This document shows, piece after piece, positions 20,871 to 33,100 of a DNA stretch of 64,000 nucleotides. The notes under the pieces were generated by a model, which worked only from the letters and a program-made list of their open reading frames with translations, was not told the DNA's origin and did not search any database. The DNA is from Camellia lanceoleosa (Eukaryota > Streptophyta > Magnoliopsida > Ericales > Theaceae). How positions within the stretch are numbered: position 1 is the stretch's first letter; each line of letters starts with the position of its first letter. The position numbers and the translations under genes were made by a program. The stretch lies in NCBI GenBank assembly GCA_025200525.1, contig CM045760.1:43605932-43669931 (forward strand), read 5' to 3'.

Positions 20871-22000
20871 CATAGCATTGTGTATGTTAGGATTGCATAT
20901 TAGCTACGTTTCATGCATATCATGCATATTGCATCGTGTTCGGGATAGGAGTTAGCCCGGGCACGGGAAACGAGGCACGTTTCGTACTCCGAGTAACGGA
21001 ACGGGTCTCAATTCCCAAGTCACCGACGCTCCGGATTACCCATGATGGAGTTAGGTTTTGTTGTAGCATTCACATGCATTCATCTGATATTAAGTTGTGC
21101 AATTCGGTTCCTCGGCCATCATGCATCGATGTGCGTGATTGGTGGCACGAGGATCGAGGCATGCATATATTTTGTGAAATACATTGCCATGCCCCTTTCC
21201 TGCTCTCTGTTGCAGCAAAATGAAGAATCAGCAACTTCCCGGAGTCTGGCACGCATTTCGAGAAACATCGCAAACAGAGGCTAACTGGGGCATCCCGGTG
21301 GATTTTCGCGCGAAGCAGCTCAACATGCATCATATCATTATCCGGAGTCAAGGCAGCCCCTGGCTTGCATGCCAGTTTATAGCTTTCCTAGATTAATCAG
21401 TTGATTAATTAGAAATCTGTATTTATTTATTTCGGACTGTAATATTTGGTCTCAGATATTTATTCTACTCCGCGAGGGCATAATTGTAATAAGTGTGCGT
21501 GAGTGTGATGTATGTCTTCAATCCCACGCCTTTCGTCCTTTTATTTATCCGCTTACGTTGGTTAGATTAGGGCATATTTCAATTAGCATACAGTATGATA
21601 GCATGTTTGCATCATTCATCTGTTTTGCATGCACCGGGCTCGGCGCATCATACAAACTGCATTTGTATTTCAATTCTAAATTGAATACATGTTAGCTGTA
21701 ACATCATCATATGCCATGTTTAGAATAGCCGAGCCTGCTATAGTTTGCATCTTTGCATGTGTCGCATTAGGCATTGCTGTATATTTAGGATCACGCATGA
21801 TTTCTAATGAGCTTCTATTTTAGCTTGGAGTACTCGGTGAGTTTTTATGCTTTAGCATCCTTGCATGCGTGTGAGTGTTGCCATGAAAGCATGCTTACCA
21901 TGAGGCTAAATGCTTATGTGATATAACTGCACTTGAATGCCTGTGGGTGAAGGTTGAGTTATCCGAATTGGGACAATTCATCAAAATGCTTGTTTTAAGC

Positions 22001-22081
22001 CCACTAGATAGTGGCAAAATCATGTTTTTTCTAAGCCCACCCGAGGGTGGCAAATCCACGTCTTAGCCTACTTGCGAGTAG
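22001..22081 (+). repeat. Three consecutive short hairpins near the LTR end
   Basis: CCACTAGATAGTGG (22001-22014), CCACCCGAGGGTGG (22037-22050) and CTACTTGCGAGTAG (22068-22081) are each self-complementary with 2-4 base loops. All three are preceded by AGC(C) and followed by GC, which makes them look like a repeated structural unit. They recur in the 3' LTR at about 35040-35118. Confidence 0.75.
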
Positions 22082-22559
22082 CACCATCAAACCATTTTCA
22101 AACAAACAAGCATGAAATGTTTTGTTCCAACTCAGGCGACTCGATTTATACTTGTATGTCAGGCGCATCACATAGTAACCTAGGCTAATAACCTAATAAG
22201 AACGCACAAAGTTTTCAAAAACAGATATCATGGTTAGTAGAGGCGGTCTTTGATCGGCGAAGCGGGTGCTCACGATGTGACCTTCCCCAATCGTACCCAA
22301 GTTCCCGAGCCAACTTTGGTGATGACGGACACGTGGCCTTTGGCACCGAGTTAGGGTTTCCTAAATTTCCCATTTAAAAAATATTTAGGTGGCGACTCTG
22401 TTATCTGGCAAAGCAGTCTATGTTTGGTACTTCTTTTCAAAAAATCTGTTTTTTTTCAAAAACGATTTGCCAGAGTTGGACTCTTTGGTTCAGATTTAGA
22501 ACCGCAACAAAATCGAGTCCGAACTGTAGCGAGGTCCCTCGCGGGCTTGTTACAGTTTC

Positions 22560-22577
22560 TGGCGACTCTGCTGGGGA
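22560..22577 (+). promoter_or_regulatory. Primer-binding site of the young gypsy element
   Basis: TGGCGACTCTGCTGGGGA lies five bases after the 5' LTR end. This is the reverse-transcription primer site found in Ogre/Tat-type elements, from memory complementary to a tRNA-Arg 3' end. Confidence 0.85.
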
Positions 22578-23392
22578 TTTAGAGAACTTGACTCGAACTC
22601 ATGATATCTGGTTTTGACTACGCTTGTGTGTTTCTTTGCATTGCATTTGCATTGGTGCGCCTAGGACACCGTGTTTGCCATATGCCATTCTACGAGCGAT
22701 TTGGGAGGCTTGTCTTGTCAAGGCATGTCCATAAGGCCGACGGCCTGGGCTCGACAAAGATGGGAACACAAACCCCGGTTTTACCGGCACCCTTTGACCA
22801 TTCGACCTAGTGCATATTCGGATCCATAGTGACCATTCCAAACTAGGACAAAGTTGCTTACCCATTTATAGGTTGTTTGAAACATTGCGTGCGTAGTGAA
22901 ACCCTAGTTCCCGACAAAATAGGACAGAAACCCTACCCCAACATAGGGGTGTTTTGGCTCTCACTTATCTGTTATGTGCTTGCTAGGGTGTGCCTCTACA
23001 GGGAATGCATGTATCAGTTTATGAGTTTGGGCATCAGTTCATGGGCACCAATTCAAGATTTTGGGTATCGAAGCTGCGGGCATCAAGATTTGGTGGAATC
23101 GGGCCACTGAGGGTATCACCACAGCGTAATTTTGGGGCAGAATTCAGGAGAGGGCACACTCATTCAACTATGCTCACATCTGTTCAGGTGAAATCAGGCT
23201 GAGATGCTGTCTGTTTTCTCTTTTGCTAGGTAGTCTGGGAACCATAGCTTCACAGGGCTCCAATATCCCCCGGGTACACCGAACTTGTGTTGATAGACTT
23301 TGTCGGGTCAGAGATTCAGTTGAAGGGCAATCAGTGTTCCTTTACCAGAGGCAAGGTGAAAAGGCCAGTCAGACACAAACCATCAAGATGCT
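22578..23392 (+). other. Leader between primer-binding site and gag
   Basis: Non-coding leader of about 0.8 kb without a recognisable ORF. No obvious start codon opens the gag frame: the first long frame begins at 23393 without an ATG, so the original start may be lost or further downstream (ATG at 23491). Confidence 0.5.
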
Positions 23393-24858
23393 GTGACTAC
23401 CAAATTTCAGTGGTCTTTGAACAGTCGGGTTGAGGTTTCCGAGCCTACTGCAGACACACATATACCGGTCGCTCAGTCGAATCAGGACAATATGTCGAGT
23501 CTGGAAGAAATGGTGCGCCAACTCCAAGATAGTATGAAAGCCATGCAACAAGACGCTGTCCGTCAAGCAGAATTCACCAAGCAACAGGCTGTGGTCATAT
23601 CCCAACAGGCAGAGACAATTGCTAGGTTAGAACAGCAAACCGAAGCATCCGCTTCACAACAAGTTCCTCCCCCAGCAGGAGCTCCAGCACCTGGGAAGAT
23701 GCCAAATGTCCAGGAAGGTACGGACATTCCGATAGGGCCGGCTCCACCTTCGATTCTACCGCAACTATCCAAGGCACCTACGCCTATCAATGTACCGGAC
23801 TCTCCCTTTGAGTTCGAAGCAGACTCCATAGCACTGAAGCTGAGTAAGTTGGAAAAAATGTTTAAGAAATCCCAAGGAGTCAAGTCTATTCCCGACATCG
23901 AGGATGGGTATACAGACGCAGCTGTGACGCTGCCAGATCGGTTCAAGATGCCTCATATTGATCGATTTGATGGGTCCGGGGACCCCATGGTACACTTGAG
24001 ACTGTTTTCAGATATCCTAAGGCCAATGGGCCTCAAGAGTTTTCGGTTGTCATTATTTGGCCGGACCCTGTCAGGTGTGGCATCCGCATGGTATGCCAAG
24101 CTAGAAGATGACGTCAAGAGAAATTGGGACGAAATGGCTGAGGCCTTCATCGCAAAGACTCATACAACACAGATTGAGATTACGACCGTGATCTCGAGAC
24201 AACTAGGCAAGAGCCTAAGGAGAGTTTTTCGAGTTCAGAACTGGATGGAGGGCCAACGCATCGATGATGACCTTGAGGCCTACGGACAAAGACCAGATTC
24301 GGATGATTGTGCGCAATCTACAGCCGAAGTTAATGCAAAAGATGATAGTAGTCCCCTTTCCTACTTTTTCTCACTTACATGAGATGGGAGTACAGACGAG
24401 GATGCTATGAAGCAGGCCTCATTGACCAAGAGAAGGAGCACCTAGGCGGGCATTTTCCCAGCTTGAATCGACCACCGATGGCGATGTGGCCACAAGATCT
24501 TCCGAGGTGGGCATGGTCACCACCACCACATCAAAAAGGGCTACCCCATTCAGGTGCGTCCGAAGTAGCTCATGAAACCAAATATCCGCCTCGAGTCAAG
24601 AGGGTTTTCACCCCACTTTACATGCCTTTGTCAAAGGCTCTAGAGGTCTTAATCCGAAGGGACATCTCAAACCGTTGGAACAATGTTTACCCGATCCTAT
24701 CCTCGCAAAGCATGACCGGACTAAATCAGGCCTACCATCAACAAACCGGTCATGAGACCGATAGCTGCTTTCGTCTGCGCCATGATGTACAAGATTTGTT
24801 TGACAACAACGTCATCGCCGCACCAGTCTCACAAGGTCTATCGACACTGGATCGATGA
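23393..24858 (+). pseudogene. gag polyprotein of the young gypsy element, frameshifted
   Basis: Gag forms the virus-like particle that packages element RNA. The first part (23393-24382) has a coiled-coil-like Gln-rich stretch (MVRQLQDSMKAMQQDAVRQA), a Pro-rich linker and a Retrotrans_gag-type core with LPDRFKMPHIDRFDGSGDP and SGVASAWYAKLEDDVKRNWD. It then loses homology and stops at 24380. The second part (24379-24858) restores the conserved C-terminal features of this family: FTPLYMPLSKALEVLIRR and a His/Cys motif YHQQTGHETDSCFRLRHDV. The stretch between them (24240-24560) appears scrambled or deleted. A TGA ends it at 24856-24858 and no pol frame follows. Sequence composition and motifs match the gag on the minus strand at 46380-51300, so both belong to one family. 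Confidence 0.8.
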
Positions 24859-25969
24859 ATGTGGGAGATAATGTTATGTGAACGGGGGATGAACCACCTG
24901 CGGGCGGCGCTCGATCAACTCCAGACGTGGGAATGGCACGCACTGTTCTGAGCAATGTGCAAATACCAGTTTTTGCATTCTGACTTGGGTATTGGGTCTG
25001 TTTTGTTGTTTTGTTTTGAGTCTGTCTTTTGTTTTGAGTCAGTCTCTTTTGTTTTGGGTCTATCTTGTTGTATCGAGTCAGTCCTGTTGTATAGGAGTCG
25101 GGTGATTCCGGGGGTGTTACCTCGGGCGTCACCATTTTGTTTCGCGTTTGCCTTTTTGTCTTGTTTTGAGTCTGTTTCTGCCAGGGAGCCAGTTATGCCA
25201 ACAGATTTTGAATGAAATGGCAGTGCATTCCACCTGCTCTCTTGTGCCTTGAGGTAATTGTATTGACCTAAGTTTTTCAAAACCTTTTTGAACACTGCGG
25301 TGAAAACAAAGAGGGAGGAATTCCTCGGGATTTGCAAAACTTTTATCAAATGAGAGAAAGAGAGGCATACTAAGCCCTTAATGAATGAAATCATGCTTGT
25401 TAGTGTGAGTACTGAGAAGGACCCTGGCTTTGATCCAGATTGATCCTACACTGTCTTCAGCGCGAGCGATTTGTCGCTTTCTTAAAAACTTTCAAAAAAG
25501 GGTTTTGCGCGGTCCTGCAAAGACATGTGTGGAATCGCTCTTGAGATTGTGCAGCTTAGGATCGCTCTCAGCCTCGAGACTCGACCCCCCTTGGTTTTCA
25601 AACCTTGAACTGGCATTCAGAATGTTCAACGGTCGACCACGATGTAAGGCCTGTGTGGCCAGATTTGAAGCAGCCCTCGAACAAGAGGCACCAAAGTCAG
25701 ATCAAGAAGGTCAAACCTCATCAGAAGAAGCTTGCAAAGCTAGATCAGAAGCACCCCTTGAACTAGGGGCAAAAAATATCCGATGTGCTCGAAGAACCAA
25801 AAGTGGATCCTTCTGCTAATCAATACAACAGCCACTCTCTTGGGTACAGAGGGCTCCAATCTCAAAACCATTTGGCATGGACTTGTTACACTTTTACCCT
25901 TCGAGAGGCTCGCTGGGCCGAAAACCCGAAAGGGCGACCCAGGCAAAAGTTAGAGCGAGACAAGAAAAA

Positions 25970-26095
25970 TATATATACAAAAATACAAAAAGAAAAAAAA
26001 ATGCAAAGATACAAAAAATGCAAAAAAGAAGAGAAAAAAAAGAGAAAAGAATAGAAAAAAAAAAGAAAAGAAAGAAAAAAAAAGCTCGCAAGGTC
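25970..26095 (+). repeat. Long purine-rich tract
   Basis: Almost uninterrupted A and G for about 125 bases, mostly AAAAAG and GAAAAA units. The old element has the mirror of this tract at about 45215-45310 on the opposite strand, so it is a family feature rather than a chance run. Confidence 0.75.
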
Positions 26096-26171
26096 GAAAA
26101 CCTGCAACAGGCGCCTTGGCAAAAGTTAAAGCATAAAAAGGAGAGGTTAAATACCCGAGTGTACCTTAACC

Positions 26172-26218
26172 CCGAACTACGTAAGGCTTGATTCCCATAT
26201 TTGGGATACGTAGGCAAC
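26172..26218 (+). other. Conserved non-coding motif of the gypsy interior, copy 1
   Basis: GAACTACG, about 10 bases, TGATTCC, about 7 bases, then GGGATACGTAGGCAAC. The same pattern occurs on the minus strand at about 45083-45128 and 37649-37701. From memory similar wording is common in plant Ogre/Tat-like elements. Function unknown. Confidence 0.7.
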
Positions 26219-26342
26219 TTCATTCTGAAGTCCAGCCGTAAAACAATTCAAATTCGATTGTGTCCATGTAATGGTTTTGATCATCTCCGCCTTCTCTGTA
26301 TCCGAGAGTTCGGTTGTAATCATCACTCTGAGGATTGACTAC

Positions 26343-26490
26343 AACGCGCCGCGGTGCTATCCAAACAAGGGGCAACTTTCCGTTGCCATTCAGTGTGCTG
26401 CGGCGCCAGTCAAACAAGGGGCAACTTTCCGTTGCCATTCAATGCGCCGCGGTGCCGTTCAAACAAGGGGCAACTTTCCGTTGCCATGCA
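26343..26490 (+). repeat. Three 58-60 bp tandem units with polypurine-tract-like core
   Basis: Each unit contains CAAACAAGGGGCAACTTTCC followed by GTTGCCAT, so GGGGCAAC and GTTGCC can pair. A fourth, diverged copy (GCACGGGGCAGTTTTCCC) follows. The GGGGCAACT core resembles the polypurine tract and LTR junction at 30169-30182. Confidence 0.75.
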
Positions 26491-28439
26491 GCTCTCTTCA
26501 AGCACGGGGCAGTTTTCCCTTGGATCCGAGGTTGTGCATCTCAGGAGTAGGTTTCATGCTCGTTGAGCAAGTGGTCGTTTGCAAAAATAGTTTTTGAGAA
26601 TTTTTACTGAGGTTGATTAATTTTCTTGAAATTGTTCCATCTTTTCCAAAAATTGGACCATTTCTTGGACCCGAAAAAGGAAAATTTTCAGTGCTCATGG
26701 CCTGACTTGCATGATTTCAAATCAAAAACTGAACAAGCATGTTAATCTAACTCTCATTTTTTGTCAAAATTGTTTTAATAGAAAGCCAAAAACATAAAAA
26801 TGGTCGAAATGATGCACTAGGGGCACAGTTGAGTCAGGCTTCCTGTCTTTTCCCTGTTGTCAATGCATTTACCAAAAAAAGGGCACTCTACCTGCCAGAA
26901 GAGGGCACCACTGAAGCTAACCGCAAAAGGGCTGAAAGCTCTCCCATCCTCCAAGCAGCGAGGTATCGAGCCAAGTGCGAAGCACGAACTGGAATAGGGC
27001 AAGATATTCCACTCCCTCATCTGGACAGATCTTATCACGTCCAAACTCCCCAGCAAAGCATCATCAACCAATGCTAGCCGCAGATTTGCTACACACCCAG
27101 TTGTAGCACAACCCCTCTGTGGGAGGAACTCACTAGCTGTGTGCAGAAGAAGAATCTGGTAGAATACCAGGGGCGAGAGCCTTCAACTTGCTGTTTATCC
27201 ATCAACCACCCAGGGGAGGGATTGAAAAATGAGAGATTGAAGAATAGAGAGATGTGCGTTTAGAGAAAAAGTGAGAAAAGGGCTTTTTCAGAAAAACAGA
27301 GCTTAAGGGTCGAGTGATATGAGAACCACAAATGAGAAAGGGTGGGAAACACTACCCGGTGAAACAGGCTCCCTGTGCACATCTGAGTGTCGTATCTTTT
27401 GTTTTATCTCGATTCTTATTTTGAGTCGTTTTGAGTGTTACTCGATGTGTCTAGGTTGTGTGCCTTTTATTTCCTTGTTAAGTCGTTTGGCTGTGGTCAA
27501 TTGTAGGCTCAATACCCGGCTGAGAATCCTTTTCTCATTTTCAAAATAAAATCATTTTGTGCTATGAGTGCCTTTCCGTTCTCCACATTTGTGCAAAACA
27601 GAATTTCTTCTTTCAGAAAATCGCAGGGTTCAACTCAGGTCATATGAGAACAGTAGAACCAGGACCTATCTGAAGCTATAATGGTTCTGGACTGCAAAGC
27701 AAAAGCAAAAGAGGAAAATATCGGGCATCTGAGTTTGTTCCAACTTCAGTAAGTTCCGAGACTATATTCCGTGTGTACCTCTTCAAGTCTTGCCAATGCT
27801 CTGAAGTATGAGTGTGCCTCTACCTCAAGCTCGAGATCAAGTCTACTTCAAGCCAGAATGGTGATCAGAAATGCTCTCTCTAAATACCGGCCCCTGCCAG
27901 ATGCATCTTGGCCGTGTTTGCGATGAGTTCCTAGGAGACCAACTGCGACGGTGGAAATTAGAGTTCGAATGGCTGTTGCCTAGAACGCAAAGGTTCGGGA
28001 TTTCCGAGACTAAAGTCTGGTTTAAATACCCAGAGGTGTGCCCTCGGCTTGAAATCTGTATGGAATCCCCATAGGTTGAGATAGCGTGTATGCACCTCAA
28101 TTCTGGATACTGAACCAACCTAGTCTGTCACCCCGTTGGAGAATAGGGAAAGTTGTGAATATGATCAGGAAGAAAGGCAGCATCCAAAGTATTCTACGTG
28201 TAGAACCCTTGTCAGCATTCCAGAGCCTTTGTACTATGAGTTGAAGGTAAGTGTTCGAAGAGCACGAGGGGAGATCCCCGTCAGAGTAGAGCGGTTCACC
28301 GCCACTCACCTTATGAGATGCTTTCTAAAAGCGCCGCTTTGTCCATTTATTGCTTTCTTTAAGCATCATGCATTGTAATGCATTGTACCTATCAAGTTTC
28401 ATTCTCAGTCATGCACGATATTGTATGTACGGTTCATTC

Positions 28440-29915
28440 AAAGAAGTTCCGTTTGAGATCATCCACTTAGTGTATCCATCACACTTCATTCACTTTGTGT
28501 ACCTATCACACACATTTATTTGCTTCATTCAGTGTATCTAACACACTTTATTTTCCTTAGTGTATCGATCACACACATTCTCATTTAGTGTATCAATCAC
28601 ACATATATCTCTTTGTGTATCTATCACACCATTCTTCTCTTCATATCACATGTTCACTTTAGTGTATCCATCACACCTCACTTACTTTCGTTTGCTTCAT
28701 GTATCTCTCACATGTTTACTTAGTGTATCAATCACACTCCCGTCATTTCGTGTATCAATTACACTCTCTTCACTTAGTGTATCAACCACACTTCTTTCAT
28801 TCTGTGTATCTATCACACACATTCTCATTCTCTGTATCTATCACACGCATACTCATTTTGTATCTATCACGCACATATTCACTTCAATTACTTTAGTGCA
28901 TCTATCACACTTCGCGTTCACCTTTAGTGTATCAATCACACTCTGTTCACATAGTGCATCTATCACACTTTGTGTTCACTTTTAGTATATCCATCATACT
29001 TTGTTCACTAAGTGCATCTATCACACTTCGTGTTCACCTTTAGTATATCAATCATACTTTGTTCACTAAGTGCATCTATCACACTTCGTGTTCACCTTTA
29101 GTATATCAATCATACTCTGTTCACTAAGTGCATCTATCACACTTCGTGTTCACCTTTAGTATATCAATCATACTCTGTTCACTAAGTGCATCTATCACAC
29201 TTCGTGTTCACCTTTAGTATATCAATCATACTCTGTTCACTAAGTGCATCTATCACACTTCGTGTTCACCTTTAGTATATCAATCATACTCTATTCACTA
29301 AGTGCATCTATCACACTTCGTGTTCACCTTTAGTATATCAATCATACTTTGTTCACTAAGTGCATCTATCACACTTCGTGTTCACATTCAGTATATCCAT
29401 CATACTCTGTTCACATAGTGCATCTATCACACTTTGTGTTCACATTTAGTATATCCATCATACTTTGTTCACTAAGTGCATCTATCACACTTTGTGCTCG
29501 CTTTTAGTATATCAATCATACTCTATTCACATAGTGCATCTATCACACTTTGTGTTCACATTTAGTGTATCCATCACACTTTGCTCACTTCACCCTTTGT
29601 ATATCAATTACACTTTGCTCAAATAGTGTATCTATCACACACTCGCTTTGCCTACTTTGTGTATCAATCACACACGCTCACACTTGTTTTGCTTTGTGTA
29701 TCAATCACACATGCCCTCTGTGTGTATCCACCACACACATTCGCTTAGTGTATCCATCACACTCATTCGCTTAGTGTATTAATCACACTTTATTCGTATA
29801 GTGTATCCATCACACTCTCTTCACTTTTGTGTATCTATCACACATGTTTGTCCACTTAGTGTATCCATCGCACTTCGTTCAGTTTTGTGTATCTGTCGCA
29901 CATGTTCATGAAGAA
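28440..29915 (+). repeat. Tandem repeat array upstream of the polypurine tract (young element)
   Basis: The basic unit is about 29 bp, GTGTATC(T/A)ATCACACTTNNTTCAC-like, with a small inverted repeat (GTGTATC...ATCACAC variants). Between about 29000 and 29480 two variants alternate to make a regular 58-bp higher-order unit (starts at 29009, 29067, 29125 and onward, about eight copies). Open frames through it encode only Ser/His/Thr-rich low-complexity peptides and are not genes. Such arrays in the 3' region of Ogre-like elements are known seeds of plant satellites. Confidence 0.9.
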
Positions 29916-30168
29916 TCCCCAATTTTCAAACCGGCTTCGCGTAGCGAATAAGTCCAATTTTCAAACCGGCTTCGCGTAGCGTGTAAGTCCAATTGTCAAA
30001 ATCTTCCCGCATATCTTTTGCATTTTGCCCCTGCCTGCGGGCACGCCTGCGGGCACACATATCTTTGTTTATCTTGTATGATTGTCTAAGTCTTCGGCCT
30101 TGTCAAAAATGGGTCGTCTCTAGGCTTTGACATTCACTCCCGTCACTTCTTGACTTCCGAGTTCTGTC

Positions 30169-30181
30169 AAAGAGGGGCAAC
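30169..30181 (+). promoter_or_regulatory. Polypurine tract of the young gypsy element
   Basis: AAAGAGGGGCAAC immediately precedes the 3' LTR start at 30182 and would prime plus-strand DNA synthesis. The preceding 90 bases are also conserved with the old element (reverse complement near 37533-37620). Confidence 0.85.
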
Positions 30182-33100
30182 TGTAGACACCCTATTTTTG
30201 ACCGGCCTTAAGACTCAGACGTCACCGATTGAGTGCTCGGTGATGTTGCATACTGTGCCTAGTCTCGGTTTACGAACCAGACTCGGTTTTCTCTGTTTTC
30301 TTTCTAGAGGGGAGGGAGTGGTCCCGTAGACTATCTCCCAGTGGCCGTGAGCTATATTTCGTGGCCGCAGGCCATTTTGCCCATTTCGAGTCTTGCCTCG
30401 ATTTTCGGGACCGTCAGGCCGTGTGCCTTGGTTCGGGACCGCCCAACCATCTCCGATTCCTCCAGTTTTTGGTAAGTGCCTCTGTTTTATCATTATGAGG
30501 AACACTGGGGCCTCTGATACCCACTTCGTGGCCGAACGCCACTTTCGGTGCTTAACGGCCGGTTTTCGGGCCCCGAACCTCGCGGTTTGGGCCCCGAGCA
30601 TTTATTTTGCATCGGTTTTTATTCAAATTTGGTAAGTGCCTCTGTTTTATCATTATAAGGAACACTGGGGCCTCTGATACCCACTTTGTGGCCGAACGCC
30701 ACTTTCGGTGCCTGCGGCCCGTTTTCGGGTCGGGATCCCGAACTGCGCGGTTTTGGTCCCCGAGCTTTCGTTTTGCGTTAGTTTTTGTTCAATTTTGGCA
30801 GGTACCTCTATTTTAGCACCAGGAAGATCACTGGAGGGTGGGAGGCCAGCAATTGTCTCAAAGAACGATTATGTGCTTGGTCAAAAGTGGTTCAGCATGA
30901 ATCCGGGAAGGAGAAAAGTCTGCGCGGCTTCACCGAAACAAGCGTAACTCTTTGCACAAGAGGAATTAAAATATGAGGCCACCACCATTGGCAAGCTTAC
31001 TTCCGGGGCTTCATTTTTCATTCAAGAATCTCCTAAGTCCAAATCCGGGGGGAGGAGATATGGTTGGTTGAAGTCCGGTTGGACTGAATCTGCGCGCTTC
31101 TGAACGGCATAACTTTTTCTACAGGAGGAATTTTGATGCAAGGTTTGCGGCATTGGAAAGCTAACTTCCGGGCTTCAATTTGGACACTTGAATGGACATT
31201 TTTGGACTTCCCTAGAACCCACCAGCCAGTGGTCTTCTCGTCAGTTTTTTTTTTTTTTTTTTATCTAGCTGGCCAGCCACCCCTTTTGTGAAATGACTAT
31301 TTTGCCCCTATGAGTTGGCCGGCCCTATTCCTCTCTTTGAGTGTATTCTAGATATGCATTAGTTGCCCTCAAAATATCTAGATTTGGGGAAAGATCTTTA
31401 GAGCAAAATATCTAGATTTGGAAAAAATCTTTAGAGGGAATGCTTGGGTGTATTTTCCACTCCCTTTTGCCCTTCTTTTTGACCCCTTTCTTGGCTATAA
31501 AAACCAGGGGCCACCAGCTGGTTTAAGGGTTAAAAAAAAAATCCTTTGAGCCTTGCATATACATCTCCTTCATTCCTCTCTTCTAAAAAGCTTCAAACAT
31601 CCAAGTCTTGGCACCATTTTGTTCATCAACACCTAGCATCACCATCACCATACCATTTCCAGCAGCAAGGAAGGTTTTTCAGAGGCTAAGAAGCAACAAA
31701 TTTGGTCCAAGAAGCAACAAAAGAAGTGGTCTTCAAGGGTGAGTCCCTTTTCCCTCTTTTTTAGCACCTTTTTTTATCATTTTTCTACCCTATTTGCTTG
31801 TGGTTTTGGGCTCCTACCCCTACTGGTTTTAGGCTTATTTTGAGCCCCTCTTCAACATTGAAGAAGGGCTCAACCATGTTTGGTAACTCTATCATGCACT
31901 TGTTTCATAATCTCTCATATTTTCCGTAATTTTGCATGCTTTGTTAAGCCTTTCTTTGTTCTGTTTTTGGCCATGCTCAGGCCTGAAAATAGTCTTAAAA
32001 TGATCCCCCTCTACATGTTTTGTTAAGGGTCTTAGGTTGTTTGGTGCTTCCATGCATGACCTCTCTTTATAGCCCCTATTTGGTTCATTATTTTGCATGC
32101 TTTGTTAGGCTTGCTTAACTTCTGTTTCCGGCCTTCATCAGGCTTAGAAAGTATCTTATTTTGGCCCATTATTCATGTTTTGTTAAGGGTCTTAGGCCAT
32201 TTGGTAATTTCTTTTGGTACTTCATGTTATACCCCCTATTTGGTTCATTATTTTGCATGCTTTGTTAGGCTTGCTTAACTTCTGTTTCCGGCCTTCATCA
32301 GGCTTAGAAAGTGTCTTATTTTGGCCCATTATTCATGTTTTGTTAAGGGTCTTAGGCCATTTGATAATTTCTTTTGGTACTTCATGTTATACCCCCTATT
32401 TGGTTCATTATTTTGCATGCTTTGTTAGGCTTGCTTAACTTCTGTTTCCGGCCTTCGTCAGGCTTGAAAAGAGCCTTGTTTTTGGCTTTCTCTTCATGTT
32501 TTGTTAAGGGTATTAGGCCATTTGATGAATGATTTTGGTACTTCATGTTGTACTCCATCTTTGGTTCATTATTTTGCATGCTTTGTTAGGCTTGCTTGGC
32601 TTCTGTTTTCAGCCTCATCAGGCTTAGAAAGTGTCTTAAAATGACCCATTCTTCATGTTTTGTTAAGGGTCCGAGGTTTTTTGATGCATGCTTTTGGTAC
32701 CTCATGTTATAGCCTTTGTTGGCTCATTATTTTGCATGCTATGTTTAGCCTATTTACATACTGAATTGGGGGATGTCATCTCTTGTAAATGTTCATATTT
32801 TTGGCCCCTATTTAATGTTGTAGAACTGTGTTTTTTAGTTTTAGCATTTTAGATACCACTTGTTTTGTAATTCTCCTCTTTTCCCCCATTTTTGCAAGCT
32901 ATTTTTACCATACTTGTGGTTGTTATTTATCCATGATTTGTACTGTAAAAATGCTAGTTTAGGGGCTGCCTTGCTACTGTTTTACATGCTATGTCCATAT
33001 TGTGCACGTTTAGTAGGGCTGTAGGCCATTTCGGGTGCTTTACATTGCATTTCGGGCATCGGGTGTAATTTTGCTATAATTCGGGGGCTGTTTTGCATCA

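Larger units (their letters stand above)
17342..22554 (+). repeat. Young gypsy element: 5' LTR (5,213 bp)
   Basis: Ends are TG...CA. Inside are a duplicated segment (17632-17717 and 17793-17877), a TATA box near 18658, a possible splice donor CAAGGGTGAGT at about 18899-18909, a run of 160-bp tandem units (19053-19740), a run of palindrome-bearing units (20140-20870) and three consecutive mini-hairpins (22001-22081). Open reading frames here are short and change between the two LTRs, so I do not call genes. The region is transcribed control DNA of the transposon rather than coding sequence. Confidence 0.93.
24859..28439 (+). other. Non-coding interior of the young gypsy element
   Basis: In an autonomous relative this position would hold pol. 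Here I see only short frames, with no RT (YxDD), integrase (DDE) or protease (DSG/DTG) motif. Recognisable pieces are a purine tract (25970-26095), the conserved ACTACG/ATACGTAGGCAAC motif (26172-26218) and three tandem GGGGCAAC hairpin units (26343-26490). Blocks of the region match the old element on the minus strand (for example 26830-27050 with 40640-40860, and 27840-28330 with 39290-39720). Confidence 0.7.

Noticed and set aside
20936..21396. Overlapping frames of 70-95 codons with many Cys and His, repeated at 33961-34412
   Set aside because: They are present on both strands and several frames of the LTR, as expected in GC-richer non-coding sequence. No conserved protein motif.
23563..23946. 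127-codon minus-strand frame opposite gag
   Set aside because: Shadow of the gag frame on the other strand. The plus-strand frame has clear gag motifs.
25877..26223. Lys/Glu-rich and Phe-rich frames on both strands
   Set aside because: They translate the purine tract (poly-A/G) at 25970-26095 and its complement. Low complexity only.
24859..28439. Search for reverse transcriptase, integrase or protease in the young gypsy interior
   Set aside because: No YxDD, DDE-type or D(T/S)G context was seen in any frame. A profile search could still find a very decayed piece.
28560..28985. 141-codon open frame rich in Ser, His and Thr
   Set aside because: It is the translation of the short tandem repeats, which happen to lack stops in one frame. 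No start context, no homology-like domains.
28440..29915. CRISPR-like look of the regular short repeats
   Set aside because: Units are adjacent with no unique spacers of constant length, the sequence is eukaryotic, and the array lies inside a retrotransposon. It is a tandem repeat.
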